From: JADKIH01 sp964595205
GTDB lineage: Bacteria > Bacteroidota > Bacteroidia > AKYH767-A > 2013-40CM-41-45
Direction: 5' to 3'
DNA: 64,000 nt
Assembly (NCBI GenBank): GCA_964595205.1
Contig: CAZQOQ010000007.1
Span: 1 to 64,000 of the forward strand
The notes beneath the pieces were generated by a model that searched no databases, had not been told where the DNA came from, and worked only from the letters and a program-made list of their open reading frames with translations. A program made the translations under genes and the position numbers. Each line of letters starts with the position of its first letter. Position 1 is the stretch's first letter. Below, piece by piece: positions 9,401-20,700 of this stretch.

Positions 9401-10741
9401 CTAAGGCTCCAGCACAAAGCTCTCCATAAACTTCGTAGTGTAATTTCCCTTTCTGAAAGCTTCGTTACGCATCAGTTGCTGGTGAAATGGAATTGTCGTT
9501 TTTACACCTTCAACAACGAATTCACTCAGTGCGCGTTCCATAGTATTCAATGCTTCTTCCCGTGTTTGTGCAACAGTGATGAGCTTGGCAATCATCGAAT
9601 CGTAGTTCGAAGGGATCGCATAGCCTGCATATATGTGTGAATCGACGCGAACTCCGTGTCCGCCCGGAACGTGAAGCGTCGTTATCTTTCCCGGCGACGG
9701 ACGGAAATTGTTATACGGATCTTCTGCATTGATCCTGCATTCGATTGCATGCAGGTTTGGAAAATAGTTTTTACCGGAGATCGGCATACCCGCCGCAATT
9801 TTTATCTGTTCTTTGATGAGATCATAGTTGATCACTTCCTCTGTGATCGGATGTTCCACCTGGATTCGTGTATTCATCTCCATGAAATAGAAATTGCGGT
9901 GTTTGTCGACCAGGAACTCCACCGTTCCGACGCCTTCATATCTTACCGCAAGCGCTGCTTTAATCGCCGCTTCTCCCATCTTGTCGCGCAACTCCACCGT
10001 CATGAATGGCGACGGCGTTTCTTCCACAAGTTTCTGATGCCTTCTCTGTATGGAACAATCCCTCTCACTAAGGTGACAGGCTTTTCCATATTGATCACCG
10101 GCAATCTGGATCTCAATGTGTCGAGGTTCTTCGATGTATTTTTCAAGATACATACCATCGTTACCAAATGCTGCACCGGCTTCCTGCCTCGCAGAAGCCC
10201 ATGCATCTTCAAATTCTTCCGGCTTCCAGATGATGCGCATTCCCTTCCCGCCGCCTCCTGCCGTAGCCTTGATGATTACAGGGTAACCGATTTCTTTCGC
10301 CGTCTTCAAAGCAGGCTTCAGCGTACTGATAAGCCCGTCACTCCCGGGAATTGTCGGCACTCCTCCCTGCTTCATCGTATTCTTGGCATTGGATTTATCT
10401 CCCATTGCATCGATCTGTTCCGGTGTGGCGCCGATGAATTTTATTCCATGTTCGGCACAGATGGCACTGAACTTTGAATTTTCTGAAAGAAAACCATAAC
10501 CCGGATGAATGGCATCTGCATTGGTAATTTCAGCTGCTGCAATTATTCTCGGGATATTCAAATATGAATCTTTTGCAGGCGGAGGACCGATACAAACTGC
10601 CTCATCTGCAAATCGAACATGCAGACTGTCTTTGTCGGCAGTGCTGTATAATGCCACAGTATTAATCCCCATTTCTTTGCATGTGCGAATGATCCGCAAT
10701 GCAATTTCCCCTCTGTTAGCTATCAGAATCTTTTTGAACAT
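9401..10741 (-). CDS. accC: Biotin carboxylase subunit of acetyl-/acyl-CoA carboxylase
   Basis: A 446-residue biotin carboxylase, the usual length. It carboxylates the biotin on AccB using ATP and bicarbonate, the first half-reaction of malonyl-CoA synthesis. Visible motifs: N-terminal KKILIANRGEIALRIIRTCK, ATP-grasp glycine loop GGGGKGMR, CSIQRRHQKLVEE, FYFMEMNTRIQVEHP with the catalytic Glu/Asn/Arg, and the C-terminal FRPSPGKIT domain. It follows accB by 43 bases on the same strand, so the two form an operon transcribed from the accB promoter. Because the window also has a pccB-like carboxyltransferase, this enzyme could also charge a propionyl-CoA carboxylase. Confidence 0.97.
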   Translation of the reverse strand: MFKKILIANRGEIALRIIRTCKEMGINTVALYSTADKDSLHVRFADEAVCIGPPPAKDSYLNIPRIIAAAEITNADAIHPGYGFLSENSKFSAICAEHGIKFIGATPEQIDAMGDKSNAKNTMKQGGVPTIPGSDGLISTLKPALKTAKEIGYPVIIKATAGGGGKGMRIIWKPEEFEDAWASARQEAGAAFGNDGMYLEKYIEEPRHIEIQIAGDQYGKACHLSERDCSIQRRHQKLVEETPSPFMTVELRDKMGEAAIKAALAVRYEGVGTVEFLVDKHRNFYFMEMNTRIQVEHPITEEVINYDLIKEQIKIAAGMPISGKNYFPNLHAIECRINAEDPYNNFRPSPGKITTLHVPGGHGVRVDSHIYAGYAIPSNYDSMIAKLITVAQTREEALNTMERALSEFVVEGVKTTIPFHQQLMRNEAFRKGNYTTKFMESFVLEP

Positions 10742-10784
10742 AGATTTTTTTAAAATGAAACCAGAAGCAATTTCAATGAAATAA

Positions 10785-11321
10785 TTAAGCAGGCTCGATC
10801 AAAAATAATGGCTGATCATATTCTACCGGAGTTGCATTATCAACCAATACCTTAACGATTTTACCCGAAACTTCCGATTCAATTTCATTGAAGAGTTTCA
10901 TCGCTTCTATGATACAAAGTACCTGTCCCTGCTTGACCTCATCGCCCACATTCACAAATACGGGTTTCTCCGGATTCGCAGAACGATAGAAGGTTCCAAT
11001 CATAGGTGACTTTATAGTGATTAATTTAGAATCATCGGCTTTCTTCGGACTCTCCACCGGCGTTGTCGGAGTTGAAATCGTCTGTACAACCGGTGCGGGT
11101 GCTGATTGTTGAACCTGAGGCGCATGCATTAACGGGGGAGATGATTGAATCACCATTCCACTATGCGTCGTTTTAATCGTTATCTTAAAATCCTTTTGTT
11201 CCAGGCTCACTTCTGCAACTCCGCTTCCCTGGACAAATTTTATAAGGCTTTCTATGTCTTTCAGATTCATGGGGCTATCAGCAGCAGCTTTACTTTTAAC
11301 AGGTGTGTCTTTGGGCTTCAT
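10785..11321 (-). CDS. accB: Biotin carboxyl carrier protein of acetyl-CoA carboxylase
   Basis: A 178-residue BCCP. The N-terminal segment NLKDIESLIKFVQGSGVAEVS is typical of AccB dimerisation domains, followed by a Pro/Ala/Thr-rich linker (residues about 60-95) and the biotinyl domain with EAMKLFNEIES, biotin on Lys142. The first ATG gives a 17-residue Lys-rich extension; the Met at residue 18 (MNLKDIE) is where most homologues begin, so the true start may be at 11270. A clear promoter lies upstream (11373-11403), and the gene is divergent from the giant gene at 11780. Confidence 0.95.
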   Translation of the reverse strand: MKPKDTPVKSKAAADSPMNLKDIESLIKFVQGSGVAEVSLEQKDFKITIKTTHSGMVIQSSPPLMHAPQVQQSAPAPVVQTISTPTTPVESPKKADDSKLITIKSPMIGTFYRSANPEKPVFVNVGDEVKQGQVLCIIEAMKLFNEIESEVSGKIVKVLVDNATPVEYDQPLFLIEPA

Positions 11322-11372
11322 GCAGATAAAATTAACACTTCAGCAATCCAATGCTGATGCGGTTTCGAAAAC

Positions 11373-11403
11373 CAAACCTAATGTAATTTTTAAAAAGTGC
11401 AAA
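11373..11403 (-). promoter_or_regulatory. Bacteroidota-type promoter for accB-accC
   Basis: On the minus strand the region reads TTTG, 19 bases, TAGGTTTG, an exact match to the TTTG-N19-TANNTTTG consensus of the Bacteroidota housekeeping sigma factor. The -7 element ends 52 bases before the accB start. Confidence 0.75.
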
Positions 11404-11779
11404 ATAAAAGAAGTTTCAGGCTTTATTTGACTGAAAAACAGGTTTTTGAAGGATTTTAGTGTCAGGCTGATGAAAACGTATGTTTATTACATCAATCTGT
11501 TATTAATTTACAGGGGTTAAAATCTCTTTTTGAGCACATCAATAAAATTAAATTAACAAATCGATTCCGGATTTTAACAGCACAAAGAATGGTTTATTAC
11601 AACAGTCAGGTGCACTTTTCGCTCCAATCAATTGGTGTTTAAGGGTATATTTCATATTTTGCTTTTGAAATAAAACTACTTCCATCCCCGATTCCAAAAT
11701 ATATTATTGCAACCTTTTTAAGAATTCACCACACGGTGAATATGATCATTCATTTATTTAAACATCAAGATTAAAACGC
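11404..11779. other. Upstream region of the giant gene, with promoter-like pair and perfect hairpin
   Basis: No coding frame. A promoter-like pair for the giant gene is TTGG-N19-TATTTTG around 11631-11660. A perfect inverted repeat ATTCACC-acac-GGTGAAT occupies 11724-11741, about 38 bases before the ATG, in the expected 5' leader. It could be a repressor site or an RNA hairpin that limits translation start. Confidence 0.5.
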
Positions 11780-14700
11780 ATGATTAATAATATTCTGCTG
11801 GAATTATTGAGCCATTTAAAATTTCAAGATAATAAAACAAACCAGATTTATAAACTGGTGTTTTTTGTTTCATGCGCCTTATTTATTTCTACAACTTACG
11901 GAGTGCCAACGCTTGGAAATTACCAGACATCCACTGTTGTTTCATTCGGAAATATACAGGTAGTGCCTGACATCGCACCAACCGGAACCACTTCACTTGC
12001 TGTTTATACTACTTCTTCAACTTTCACAGGAACACTCACAGCAAATCCTCTAACCGGAGTAATCTATGTTACAAATGCAAAACCTGCAGGCACGTACACT
12101 ATAATTGTAAATGCCGGTTCATTTGTTACAACTACTTTCACGTTGAATGTCACAAATCAACCATGTACGTTTACTGGTTTAGCAAATGTGAACAGCAATT
12201 CCGTCGGAACTACTCCTCTTGGAATGGCTATCGGCGATTTCAACAGGGACGGATTCCAGGACATTGCAATTGCTAATTCAGGATCGAATAATGTTTCGAT
12301 CAGACTTGGAGATGGTGTCGGCGGGTTTACCAGCGCATCGAATGTTACCGCTGGCACATCGCCCCGAAACATCGCAGTAGGTGACATGAATAACGACGGC
12401 TTCCAGGATCTGCTCATCTCAAATTATAATTCCAATTCAGTTTCTGTTAAATTTGGAAATGGTACAGGGGCATTTTCAGGAACAACAAATATTGCTGTTG
12501 GCGTTAAACCGACAAATGTTGTTATAGGAGATTTTAATAACGACGGCGTCAAAGACTTTGCATGTTGTAATTCTTACGATGGAGTGGGGCCAAATAACGG
12601 ATCAGTTTCCATACGACTTGGAAACGGGATCGGTGGCTTCACAAATGCTACTGATGTGAGCAGCGTCGGAAACCCGCGTGAAACAATTATTGGCGATTTC
12701 AATGAAGACGGTAACCAGGACATTGCAACATCAAGTCTTAATAACGGACTTGTTCGTGTTCGTTTTGGAAACGGTGCCGGTTCATTCTCCGGGACTACTG
12801 ATCTGTCAGCCGCATCTTCTTTTTCATTGGCCGTTGGCGACTTTAATAATGATGGTCACCAGGACATTGCAGCTTCCAGCGTATTATCAAACCTTGTTAC
12901 AATTCTTATAGGAAATGGTACGGGTGCATTTCCGGTGACTAATACGTTTGCTACAATTGGAGCCCAGGAGAATAAAGTCGAAATACTTGATTTCAATGGA
13001 GACGGAAACCAGGATCTCGCAGTCTCGAGCTCTACCTCAAATTCTGTTGCAATAAAAACAGGAGATGGTTCAGGTGGTTTCAGCGGGAGTACTTATTTAT
13101 CGATGGGATCCAATACGAGTTTTGTTTTAGTTGGAGATTTCAATAAAGATGGATTGCAGGATTTAGTTACCAGTAATGGCAGCGGAAACAATATCACTTT
13201 TAGGACAGGAACAAAAGATATCATCGATGTTCAGGGAAATGGAATTGTAATTCCTGATGGTAATATTACAACTTCATTAAGTAACAATACTAATCTTGAT
13301 TCGGCAGTAATTTCTTATTCAACAAATAAATTATTTACGATTGTTAACAGGGGGCTTTCCTCCCAGGTTATAGACAACATTTCTTTTGTCGGAACAGATG
13401 CGGCTGATTTTTCGCTTTCAGGAATATCTTTGCCACTTACGATTCCGGCAACAAGCTCTGCAACTTTTACGATTAATTTTTCACCCGTCGTTGCAGGGAA
13501 TAAAAATGCCGAGGTACATCTTGATTTTACAAATTGCAATGTTGTTGACTACGATTTTGCAATTAGTGCTAAAGCATCTCCTCTGCCGGCACTTGGAAAT
13601 TATATAGATGAATTTGTTATTAAAGGAGGCAATACATTTTTATTTCCATCAGCACCACCTAGCGGAACGCCAAAAGTTTTTCTTACCGTGCCTTCAACAC
13701 TAACAGGAGTTTTTACCATCGAGCCATCGAGTGGAATTGTCCGCATTACAAATGCAAGTCCTGTCGGAGTTTATAATATTAAAATAAATGCCGGCTTTGG
13801 CGTTTCTGCATCCTTTAATTTAACTGTTGCTGATTCATTTTGCCCTCCAAACAGTTTTAGTACACCTGCCAATATCAGCATCTCCACTCATCCATATGGT
13901 TGTGCCATTGGCGATTTCAACAGGGACAATATTCAGGATCTTGCAATAAGCAATTTCGGTTCTGCAACAGTTTCCATACGTCTCGGAAATGGGATAGGCG
14001 GATTCAATAGTATTGCTGATAAAAGTGTCGGAACCAATCCGGATTTCGTAGCCGTCGGAGATTTTAACAGCGACGGGATCCAGGATCTTGCCGTTGCTAA
14101 TTACGGTTCAGCAAATGTTTCCATACTGCTTGGAAACGGAGTCGGGAACTTCTCGCCGCCTACAAACATCAGCGTAGGTACAAATCCAACATCAATTACA
14201 ATTGCAGATTTTAACGGCGATGGTAACCAGGACTTTGCCACGTCTAACTGGGGTTCCAATACTATATCGATTCGCCTGGGGAATGGCGCGGGTGCATTTT
14301 CCAATGGAACAGATATATCTGCCGCAACGAATCCGCGGACAGTTGTTAGTACCGACATGAATAACGATTTAATTATCGATTTAGTTGTTGCCACAACATC
14401 GAGTAATTCTCTTTCAATTAAGCTTGGAAACGGAAATGGTTTATTTGTCAACGACACAACAGTTGCAGGAATCACAGGAGCTTATGGCATTGCGATTACC
14501 GATTTGAATGCTGATAACAACAACGATGTAATTGTCTCGAATTCCAATGGCTCGAATGTGTATGTTTTGATTGGTACAGGCGCCGGAGGAATCAATAACA
14601 CTGCAAGCATCAATACCGGATTCGCACCCTTTGGAATTGTAACCGGGGATTTTAATGATGATGGATTTCAGGATTTTGCCACTGCAAATACAAATTCAAT

Positions 14701-17700
14701 TTCTGTAAGATTGAATGAAGGTAGCGGCACATCTTTTCTAAACAGCGACATAACAACTTCTATCAGGGCTATTACTATTCTGACAGGCGATTTGAATAAC
14801 GACCGCTTTCTTGATCTGGTAACAACAGGATACACCAATAATACTGTTTCAGTTTTCAACGGATTAAGTGCTCCATTGGTCAGCGTAAAAGGCAATGGCA
14901 ATTCGATAACAGACGGAAGCGTTTCTGTTTTAGCTTCAAACAATACTGATTACGGAACAACTTCTTTGAATTTACCAATTACTAAATCATTCACTATACA
15001 AAATACAGGGTACATACCACAAACTATAACTGATATTAATATAACCGGTGTAAGTGATTTTACTGTCTCCGGAATAACTCTGCCTATTGTAATTCCAACA
15101 AATGGCTCAACCACATTTTCTGTTTCATTCACTCCGACAAGCACCGGATTGAGAAGTTCAACAGTACATGTTGTTTACCAGGATTGTTTTACTGTTACTG
15201 ATTATGATTTTGCTGTTCAGGGAAACGTGGTTCCTGTTCCTACGATTGGAAATTATTCTTCAGCAGGCGTCAATATGGGAGGAAATATTACAATTTCACC
15301 TGATGCTGTGCCGACCGGAACAAACACACTCGTGGTATCTTCTAACGGAAATTTCTCCGGAGTTCTTACTGCCGATCTTGCCACGGGAAACGTCCGGATA
15401 ACAAATGCCAAACCCGCCGGAGTTTATGTCATTACTGTGAGTGCTCAATACCAGGTTAAGAAAACATTTTTACTCACGGTTAATAATCCACCCTGCAGCC
15501 CAGTCGCATTCGGACCAACAAGTACAGTTGTTATTCCAACTCAACTTGAGTGTCTGGCGGTCGGCGACTTTAATAAAGACGGCAAACAGGATGTTGCCGC
15601 CAGCGGGCATTTCACAAATCTTGTTTCGATCAGGCTCGGAAACGGTTCCGGAGGATTTACAATAGCTTCGAATGTTACCGCAGGTATTGGAACGAATACG
15701 AATGCAATTTCAATTAGTGATTTTAACAGCGACGGAAACCAGGATCTTCTCATTGCCAACTTCAGCTCATCAACAGTTTCTGTAAGGTTTGGAAATGGTA
15801 CCGGGGGCTTTACCGGAACAACAAATGTTTCAGTAAGTGGTGGACCATTTTCAATTGCATACGGCGATTTTAATAATGATGGTTACCAGGATTTTGTTTC
15901 AGTTGGGACATCACTTGTCTCCATCAGACTTGGAAACGGCGCCGGGGGATTTACGAATGCTCCCGATGTTAACGTCGGCACGAATCCGCGTGGAGTTGCA
16001 GTGGGAGATTTCAATAACGATAACATACCGGATCTTGCCATTTCGGTTTTGTCTGCCAATTCAATTTCGATAAGACTTGGAACAGGTTCAGGAACTTTTA
16101 TGGGATCGGTGGACATCCCAACAGTGACTTCTCCGACATCATTAATACTCGCAGACTTTAATAATGATAGTAAGCCAGACATAGCAGTTATAAGCAGCAA
16201 TTCATCTAACGTCGGAATCATGCTCGGCGATGGTTCCGGTAATTTTGTCGTTCAGCCTGATGTTATTGCAGCTGCCGGCCTTATTTCCATCGACGACGGT
16301 GATCTCAATGGTGATGGATACACTGATCTTATAATTGCAAGTCAGACTTCCAATAATGTTCAACTAAGGTTCGGAACGGGAACAGGAACGTTTACCGGAA
16401 TCTCAGGTGTCAGCATTGCATCTGAAATACGTAAAGCAGCCGTAGGAGATTTTAATAATGACGGCTTGATGGACATCGTAGCAATTGATTACAACAGCAA
16501 TTCATTGCCGCTACGACTTGGAGTTAATTCCACCCAAATACAATTGTCGGCAAATACTATTCTGATTAATGATGGCAGCAATACGTTTTCTACAGATAAC
16601 AATACACATCTCGATACAACAACATTGGGATATCCGGTAACCCGGACATATTCGATTAAAAATAATTCACAGACTCCGCGTATTATTAATTCACTCACAT
16701 TAGCAGGTCCTGATGTTTCCGAGTTCAGTGTCATTGGAATTTCATTTCCTGTCACCATTCCGGAAAACAGCAGTATTGATTTCAATATTACTTTTACTCC
16801 GCTTACCAATGGAGAAAAGAATGCCGAAGTTCATGTTGGATTTTTTGAATGTAGTACGATCGATTATGATTTTGCCATTCGCGCAACTTCAATTCCGGAT
16901 CCTGTATTAGGAAATTATCCTCCTGTTTCAGTAATCAGTGGAGGAAATATTGTTATAGCCCCTGACGCTGCTCCGGTTGGCGTTACGACTCTGTCGGCCG
17001 ACATTTCAAAAACATTTTCAGGAACCATAACAGTTGATCCTCTTTCAGGAGATGTAAGAATCACCAATGCAAAACCGGCAGGGATTTATATAATAACAGT
17101 AAATACGGCCTTTCACGTAACAAAAACTTTTACACTAACTGTGACAGATCCGGTTTGTACTCAAACTTCTTTCACTTTCAATTCGACCGTATCTGTCGGC
17201 GGCATTTCATACTCTGTTGCTGTCGGCGATTTTAATAACGATGGCAAACAGGATTTCGTATCCGGCAATTACCAGGGTTCAAATTCTGTTTCCATTCGCC
17301 TCGGAGATGGACTCGGGGGTTTTACAGGTTCTTCTAATATAAGCATCGGGGCTTCTCCATATTATGTGACTACTGCAGACATGAACAGGGATGGAAATCT
17401 CGATATCCTTACTGCTAATTACAGCGCGAATAGCGTATCGGTCGTGTTTGGCAATGGCCTCGGAGGGTCTTCAGGAGTTGTTCAAATACCGGTTGGAAAT
17501 ACTGCAACCCGCGTAGCTACCGGCGATTTTAATAATGACGGTTACCTTGATTTTGCAACATCAAATTTTCAGTCGGCAACAGCATCTGTCAGATTGGGTA
17601 ACGGCAACGGATTTTTCATCAATGCCCCCGACGTGATCGTTGGAAATAATCCATCAAATGTTGTTGTCGGTGAATTTAATAATGATGGTAAAGCCGATCT

Positions 17701-20700
17701 TGCCATATCGAATAATATCGATAATACTATTTCAGTTAAACCCGGAAATGGAGATGGTACATTTGGTTCCGGTGTGGTTATTCCCTGCGGTTTTCGTCCC
17801 ACCTATTTAGAATTGTCGGATTTTAATAATGACGGCATCCAGGATTTAGCTGTTACATTAAATTTTTCTATAGGCCTGCAAATATTTTTAGGAAATGGTT
17901 CAGGAAGCTTTGTTGCTAATCCGAATACTGTAATTGTCGGGAATAGCTCAATTACTATTTCTTCAGCCGATTTTAATGGCGATGGTAACCAGGATATGGT
18001 TGTAACAAGCTCATCTGCCAATACTGTTGCTATTCGTTTTGGAGACGGCACAGGCTCATTTACAGGAAGCACAAATATGTCGGCAGGTAATCAGCCCGGC
18101 GGAATTGCATCCGGCGATTTTAATAGTGATGGGGTAATGGATTTTGTTGTTGGTAATCTTGGCGCAGCAACCGCATATGTTCATCTCGGTAATAGTGTTC
18201 CTCAAATTCAGGTTAAAGGAAATGGAAATATAATTCCAGATGGCAAAATTGGCATATCCACAACCGACTATACCGATTTCGGGACTACAGTAGCCAGTTA
18301 TTCAGTATCACGCACGTTTACAATTTTAAATAATGCGGTACATAGCCAGACAATCAACTCCATAAATTTTACAGGAGTCGACATAGCTGATTTTTCTTTT
18401 TCCGGATTATCGCTTCCTGCAACGATACCTGCCGGAGGAACTGCCACTTTCAATGTAAATTTTTTACCATCAACAGTCGGAACAAAAATTGTGACCGCAC
18501 ATATTGGCTATGCTGCATGCGGAAATGTTGATTATGATTTTGTAATTGGCGGCACCACAATTCCATCACCTACACTCGGAAATTATCCGCCTTCCGCTGT
18601 ATGGGCAGGCAGTAACCATGTAAATTCTCCGGACGCGCCACCAGCAGGGTTAACCATTCTTACATCGTATACTTCATCTCTGTTTTCAGGAGTGCTCACT
18701 GCAGATCCCGTAACCGGCGCAATTAACATAACGAATGCCAATCCGCCGGGAACCTATACCATTACTGTTGATGCAGGATATTCAGTTAAGAAGACATTCA
18801 CACTAACCGTCATAAATCCCCCGTGTGGGGCAAATGCATTCGGTCCGGTTTCCACAATCAGTACAGCAACGAATCCTTATGCAATTGCAGTGGGAGATTT
18901 TAATAAGGACGAAAAACAGGATCTTGCCATTACTAATTTCGGATCTGCTTCCGTATCTATCCGTCTTGGAAATGGATTAGGTGGATTTACCAATGGAGCC
19001 ACCGTTCCGGTTGGTACCTCGCCAATTTATATTAGCGTCACTGATTTTAATGGCGACGGTAATCAGGATCTTGCGGTGGTCAATAACGGTTCGGCTAATG
19101 TATCTGTATGTTACGGAAACGGCTCTGGCGCTTTTCCAACAATCGATGCTGTGAGTGTTGGCACGAATCCCACATCTCTTGCAACCGGCGATTTTAATAA
19201 TGACGGGGTGCAGGATTTTATATGTGCAAATTCAATTTCTGGCTTCAACACGTCGATTTCAACTAAACTCGGTTTGAGAACAGGGGGATTCAGTTCCACA
19301 CCTGATGTGGGATTAGGTTTCGCTGGAATCAGAAACATAGCAACATGTGATCTTAATATGGATGGTAATCTTGATTTTGTAAGAACTACACAAAACTCAG
19401 CATCTCCATATTTTAATGTATATAACGGAAATGGATCAGGTGGCTTTACGGATGCCTTTTCTGACTTATGCCAGGTTCCATATGCAGTTACCATATGCGA
19501 TTTTAATTTGGATGGTAAACAGGATCTCGCTATTTCCGGTTCGACAGGGGTCTCTACTTTTTTAGGAAATGGTAATGGTACATTGACTATTAAATCATTT
19601 ATTGCTACAGGAAACTCTCCATATTCAATGTCGGTGTGCGATATAAATGCCGATGGATTTCAGGACATGGCAGTAGCAAATAAAACATCGAATACCGTTT
19701 CTTTGATTTATGGGAACGGAACCGGTATATTCACCAGTGGCCCCAACCTTACTTTGGGAACTAACCCGGCCGGAATTGCCGTCGGCGATTTCAACGGAGA
19801 TGCACTTCCTGATTTGGCAGTCACAAATAACAGCAGCAGTACTGTTTCAATCAGGACAGGAATAAATTCGATTGCATTAACCGGTAACGGTAATTTAATT
19901 CCGGATAATAGCACTATAATTTCTGCATCAAATAATACCGATTTTGGAAACGTGCAATTAAGCAATACAGTTGGCAGGAGTTATTCGATTACCAACTATA
20001 GTACTTCATCATTAACGATAGACAATATTTCTATTGGTGGAGCCCTGTCTTCTGAATTCTCAGTTTCAGGAATTTCATTGCCCGCAACATTGTCGCCTAA
20101 TGCATCTGTAACCTTCAGTATTTCTTTCTCTCCACTTGTCACCGGAATTAACGATGCAACAGTTCATTTTACCTATTCTGGTTGCAGTTCTGATTATGAT
20201 TTTGCTATCCGGGGCGCAGGTACTTCAAATTGTCCTCCCGATATAAGCGATAATGATGTCTGCACAATAGATGCCTGTGACCCATTTACCGGAATCGTAA
20301 CTCATACATTAATCGACATTGACGATTTCAATGCCTGTACCGAAGATGCCTGTAATTCTGTTGCCGGCGTTTCTCATACGGATATAAATATCGACGACAA
20401 CGATCCATGTACCGTTGATGCCTGCGACCCAATTACGGGAATAACTCATACGGTTGATTATGATGATCACAATATATGTACTGTGGATGCCTGCAATTCA
20501 ATCACCGGCATTTCACATGATCCTGTTGAAACCGACGATCAGAACGCCTGTACAGATGATGGTTGTGATACTTTTACAGGCGTGTATCATAATTCCGTTT
20601 CCACCGACGACGAAAATGCCTGTACCAATGATGGCTGTAACACTCTTACCGGAGTTTATCACTCCCCGGTATCAGTTGACGATAACAACGCCTGCACCAT

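Noticed and set aside
9656..10477. 273-residue frame on the plus strand
   Set aside because: It lies wholly inside accC on the other strand and has no family resemblance.
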